Source: JBOHSA01 sp050732995 (GTDB lineage: Bacteria > Gemmatimonadota > Gemmatimonadetes > Gemmatimonadales > GWC2-71-9). Taken from it: a stretch of DNA of 15,010 bases. Each line of letters begins with the position of its first letter. Position 1 is the stretch's first letter. Shown here piece by piece: positions 12,951 to 15,010 of this stretch. The position numbers and the translations under genes are program-made. The stretch spans positions 1 through 15,010 of the forward strand of contig JBOHSA010000127.1 of the NCBI GenBank assembly GCA_050732995.1, written 5' to 3'. The notes below the pieces were generated by a model. The model was not told the origin of the DNA and searched no databases. It saw only the letters and a list, made by a program, of their open reading frames with translations.

Positions 12951-14486
12951 TCACCTCCCGAACCGGCTGGCCCAGAAGTGGCGCTCGAAGCCGGCTTCGA
13001 CGGACTTGAACTTCGGGGCGAGCTTCCTGAGCGCATCGCGCGGGCTCAGACTCAGCAGCGCGACCATGTGCGGGTCCTCCTCTGACAACCACTCGCCCCG
13101 CATCCACTCGTAGTAGTAGCCCCGCGACTTGATGTACAAGGCATACGTCCCGGCGTCCCGCGGCAGCGCGTACGTCAGCAGGTACTCATCGCCTGGGACG
13201 GTGAAGAGATAGCCGCGCCCGCCGCGCAGGCGCTCGCCGGCCTCAGGATCGGGGCCCCGAACCTGGATCGCTTCGAGCGTTATCGCCGCGCGCTCGGCGC
13301 CGACTGCGGCGAGCGCGGCGTAGCCGACGCGCCAGCTACCGCGCGCCATCACCAAGCGCACCCGGACCGTGTCTCCCGCCGGCACCGGGCGGCCCAAGGG
13401 AAGGGGGATCAGCTGCACGTCGGTCGCGATCGGTCCGGCTTCGTCGAACGAGCCGACCGTGCGCCAGCCGGCGGCCGAGTCGGCAATCGCTACGGCGATG
13501 CGCCCGAGCGCCTGCGAGACTGCCTCGTGCGCGCGCCGGGCGATCGGATCGCCCCGCTCGAGGGCGGCGAGCCAGGCGCCGGCTTCGTGACCGAGGTATG
13601 CCATCGTCTGGTAGAGCAGGAACGTGGAGACGAAGGACTGCCGTGCGCCGAGGACGAGTCCCAGGCCTTCCGTGCCGCCGGGCGCGACGAACGCGAGCTC
13701 GATCGTGTCCGGGGCGGCCAGGTCCGTCGAGTCCGTGAAGGGCCGCCACTCGAGCGAGTCGCGCATGGATACTGCGGCGCGACAATCCTCGCCGGACGCC
13801 ATGCAGCGGGCGGGCGGCAGCAGCTGCTCCACCGCATGGAATCGGCCGCCCGAGGTCGCGAAGACCTCCTCGGCCCGTCGCACCGGGATCGCCAGCAGCT
13901 GCACCTGGCGTACGGCATGCGTCTCCCACGCTTCGTTGGCCATGCGGATCGTGACGCGGCCGCCGCCCGGTTGGACGAGATCGAGCGCGTCCACATCCGT
14001 CGCTTCCAGCGCCCGAGCGATACTCGCGGAGAAGCCTTCGGCGCGGGGGCGCGTGGCGCTGACCGCGTCCACGTAGAAAGTCGGGCACGAGCCGAAGCAA
14101 GCCTTGGGATCAACGGCGCAGGCGATGGTCACGGCGCCCCACACGGTCGTCATCATGGCGAGCACGCTCTTGCCGGCCGGGTGTAGGGTCTCGGTGCCCG
14201 ATGTCTCCACCAGCGCGATCGAATCGAGCGGGATGCGAAACTCGCCCGATTCGAGCGGCCGCCGGTCAATCGCGTACCGTGTGCCGGCGCCTGCCAGAAC
14301 CGAGTCGGCCGCGTCGAAGCGCCACTGCGCGAGCTGATACACGGTGCCGGCGCGGGCGTGCACCTTCAGGGGCGCGGCGACGCTGTCGAGCGTCGGCACC
14401 TCCCGCGCTTCGTGCAAGGCGGGGTGCGGGACGTGGACTGCGCAGGCGACGAGGGCGACCAACGCGGCAGCTCCCATGAGTCGCAT
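12951..14486 (-). CDS. Large lipoprotein with CFGSCPTFY motif, conserved hypothetical
   Basis: Protein of 511 residues. A lipobox LVAC (residues 12-15) predicts lipidation at Cys 15. A beta-rich segment (about 40-98) is followed by a hydrophobic helix (about 107-124), then the Cys-containing motif ACFGSCPTFY (129-138) and EGFSASIARALEATDVDAL (150-168). Further on come QLLAIPVRRAEEVFAT, LLYQTMAYLGHEAGAWLAAL and a TyrTyrTyrGluTrp cluster near the C-terminus. I recognise this only as the style of a conserved hypothetical lipoprotein in related environmental genomes and cannot name a function. The ATG at 14486 has GGAGG five bases upstream. The next gene begins three bases after its stop. Confidence 0.8.
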   Translation of the reverse strand: MRLMGAAALVALVACAVHVPHPALHEAREVPTLDSVAAPLKVHARAGTVYQLAQWRFDAADSVLAGAGTRYAIDRRPLESGEFRIPLDSIALVETSGTETLHPAGKSVLAMMTTVWGAVTIACAVDPKACFGSCPTFYVDAVSATRPRAEGFSASIARALEATDVDALDLVQPGGGRVTIRMANEAWETHAVRQVQLLAIPVRRAEEVFATSGGRFHAVEQLLPPARCMASGEDCRAAVSMRDSLEWRPFTDSTDLAAPDTIELAFVAPGGTEGLGLVLGARQSFVSTFLLYQTMAYLGHEAGAWLAALERGDPIARRAHEAVSQALGRIAVAIADSAAGWRTVGSFDEAGPIATDVQLIPLPLGRPVPAGDTVRVRLVMARGSWRVGYAALAAVGAERAAITLEAIQVRGPDPEAGERLRGGRGYLFTVPGDEYLLTYALPRDAGTYALYIKSRGYYYEWMRGEWLSEEDPHMVALLSLSPRDALRKLAPKFKSVEAGFERHFWASRFGR

Positions 14487-14537
14487 CGAGGCCTCCGGGT
14501 CAGGGTTTTGGGTGTCGCGAGGAGGCTAGGCGGGTGG

Positions 14538-14554
14538 CGTCAAGAACCCGTCAA
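14538..14554 (-). promoter_or_regulatory. Direct repeat of TTGACG before the lipoprotein gene
   Basis: TTGACG occurs twice on the minus strand (14549-14554 and 14538-14543), 11 bases apart, about one helical turn, 52-68 bases upstream of the ATG. It could be a -35 element with a duplicate or a direct-repeat operator. No good -10 box follows at the usual spacing. Confidence 0.2.
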
Positions 14555-14593
14555 GCGTCTTGGTGAAGCGGATCTACAGGGTCATGCTCGCGA

Positions 14594-14677
14594 TGCCCGG
14601 GGCAGGACTCGAACCTGCATGGGGTCGCCCCCAAGGGATTTTAAGTCCCTTGCGTCTACCGATTTCGCCACCCGGGC
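14594..14677 (-). tRNA. tRNA-Leu (anticodon TAA)
   Basis: An 84-base class II tRNA. The seven-pair acceptor stem GCCCGGG/CCCGGGC is perfect and the discriminator base is A, as expected for leucine. The D arm is GCG/CGC. The anticodon stem AGGGA/TCCCT holds loop CTTAAAA with anticodon TAA (14641-14643), which reads UUA. The variable arm TGGGG/CCCCA closes a GCGA tetraloop. The T arm has GCAGG/CCTGC with TTCGAGT. CCA is not encoded. It lies 30 bases after the galactokinase stop. Confidence 0.95.
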
Positions 14678-14707
14678 CCTCTAAAACCTAATTGAAATCC
14701 GCACGCG

Positions 14708-15010
14708 CTAAACTCGCTCGAGCCGCGCTCCCCCCGACGCCTGCACCTCCGTGATCCCCGGCTCGCGCCCGAACGCTTTCCCGAATGCCCGGCGCACCGC
14801 GGCCGCGATGCGCGCCGCTCGCGTCCCATCCACCAGGATCAGCACATTGCCCCCCCACCCCGCCCCTGTCAGCCGCGCGCCGAGCGCGCCGGCTTGCTTC
14901 GCCGCGGCGACGACGACGTCGAGCTCGGGCGCGCTGCACTCGTACAGCCGCCGGCAGGATTCGTGGGACTCGTACAGCAACTCCCCGAACCGCCGCAGCC
15001 GGCGGCGCTC
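14708..15010 (-). CDS. galK: Galactokinase-like GHMP kinase, C-terminal end
   Basis: The last 100 residues of a GHMP-family kinase whose start lies beyond the right edge. LLYESHESCRRLYECSAPEL followed by DVVVAAAKQAGALGARLTGA and GWGGNVLILVD matches the galactokinase C-terminal region, in which the GxGxGG-type motif 3 (usually GGGFGGC) contacts phosphate. Here that motif is GAGWGGN, closer to the yeast Gal1-type GAGWGGC but with Asn for Cys. Galactokinase phosphorylates galactose at C1 in the Leloir pathway. Other GHMP sugar kinases cannot be fully excluded from this part alone. tRNA-Leu follows 30 bases downstream. Confidence 0.78.
   Translation of the reverse strand, partial: ERRRLRRFGELLYESHESCRRLYECSAPELDVVVAAAKQAGALGARLTGAGWGGNVLILVDGTRAARIAAAVRRAFGKAFGREPGITEVQASGGARLERV

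Noticed and set aside
12389..14593. Mobile island with tRNA attachment sites as an established element
   Set aside because: No integrase, transposase or plasmid gene is present, so it is kept only as a hypothesis.

Overview
The window is a GC-rich bacterial chromosome segment with every recognisable gene on the minus strand. High GC, signal peptides ending in an AAQ-like site, a DUF5916-type outer-membrane protein, a zinc-ribbon serine/threonine kinase with a PEGA tail, and many TTG/GTG/CTG-type starts suggest Gemmatimonadota or a close relative. This is inference from gene style; no phylogenetic marker was compared.

Region 1 (about 1-4805) is a housekeeping block read from high to low coordinates: tyrA (prephenate dehydrogenase), aroA (EPSP synthase), cmk (cytidylate kinase) and rpsA (ribosomal protein S1). 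tyrA/aroA overlap by 4 bases (GTGA) and aroA/cmk by 20 bases. cmk and rpsA are separated by a 95-base GC-rich structured leader without a Shine-Dalgarno sequence. A terminator-like hairpin follows rpsA, then the 5' end of an acyl-CoA carboxylase carboxyltransferase gene runs off the left edge. aroA carries a run of 14 G on its coding strand.

Region 2 (about 4813-12204) looks like a long envelope and signalling cluster that ends at a terminator hairpin next to tyrA. In transcription order it holds a DUF5916-type outer-membrane protein, a small Ig-like lipoprotein, a membrane-anchored Ser/Thr kinase with an N-terminal zinc ribbon and C-terminal PEGA domain, a secreted TPR/beta-domain/membrane protein, an outer-membrane beta-barrel protein, a small secreted protein with a TonB-box-like motif, and a DUF4097-type protein. 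Lipoprotein, kinase, TPR protein and barrel overlap one another at their ends. They may form an envelope-spanning signalling module, which I regard as the best candidate here for a system that is not well described.

Region 3 (about 12297-14691) is bounded by two copies of a tRNA-Leu gene in direct orientation. The right copy (anticodon TAA) is intact. The left copy has lost six bases of the variable arm and has anticodon TGA, a serine anticodon on a leucine body. Between the copies lie two tightly packed genes for a lipoprotein and a small exported protein that share an architecture. The 3' end of a galactokinase-like gene enters from the right edge.

The many long plus-strand open frames are antisense shadows typical of GC-rich DNA. 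No CRISPR array, transposase, integrase or rRNA gene is visible, and no stretch above 300 bases lacks a feature.
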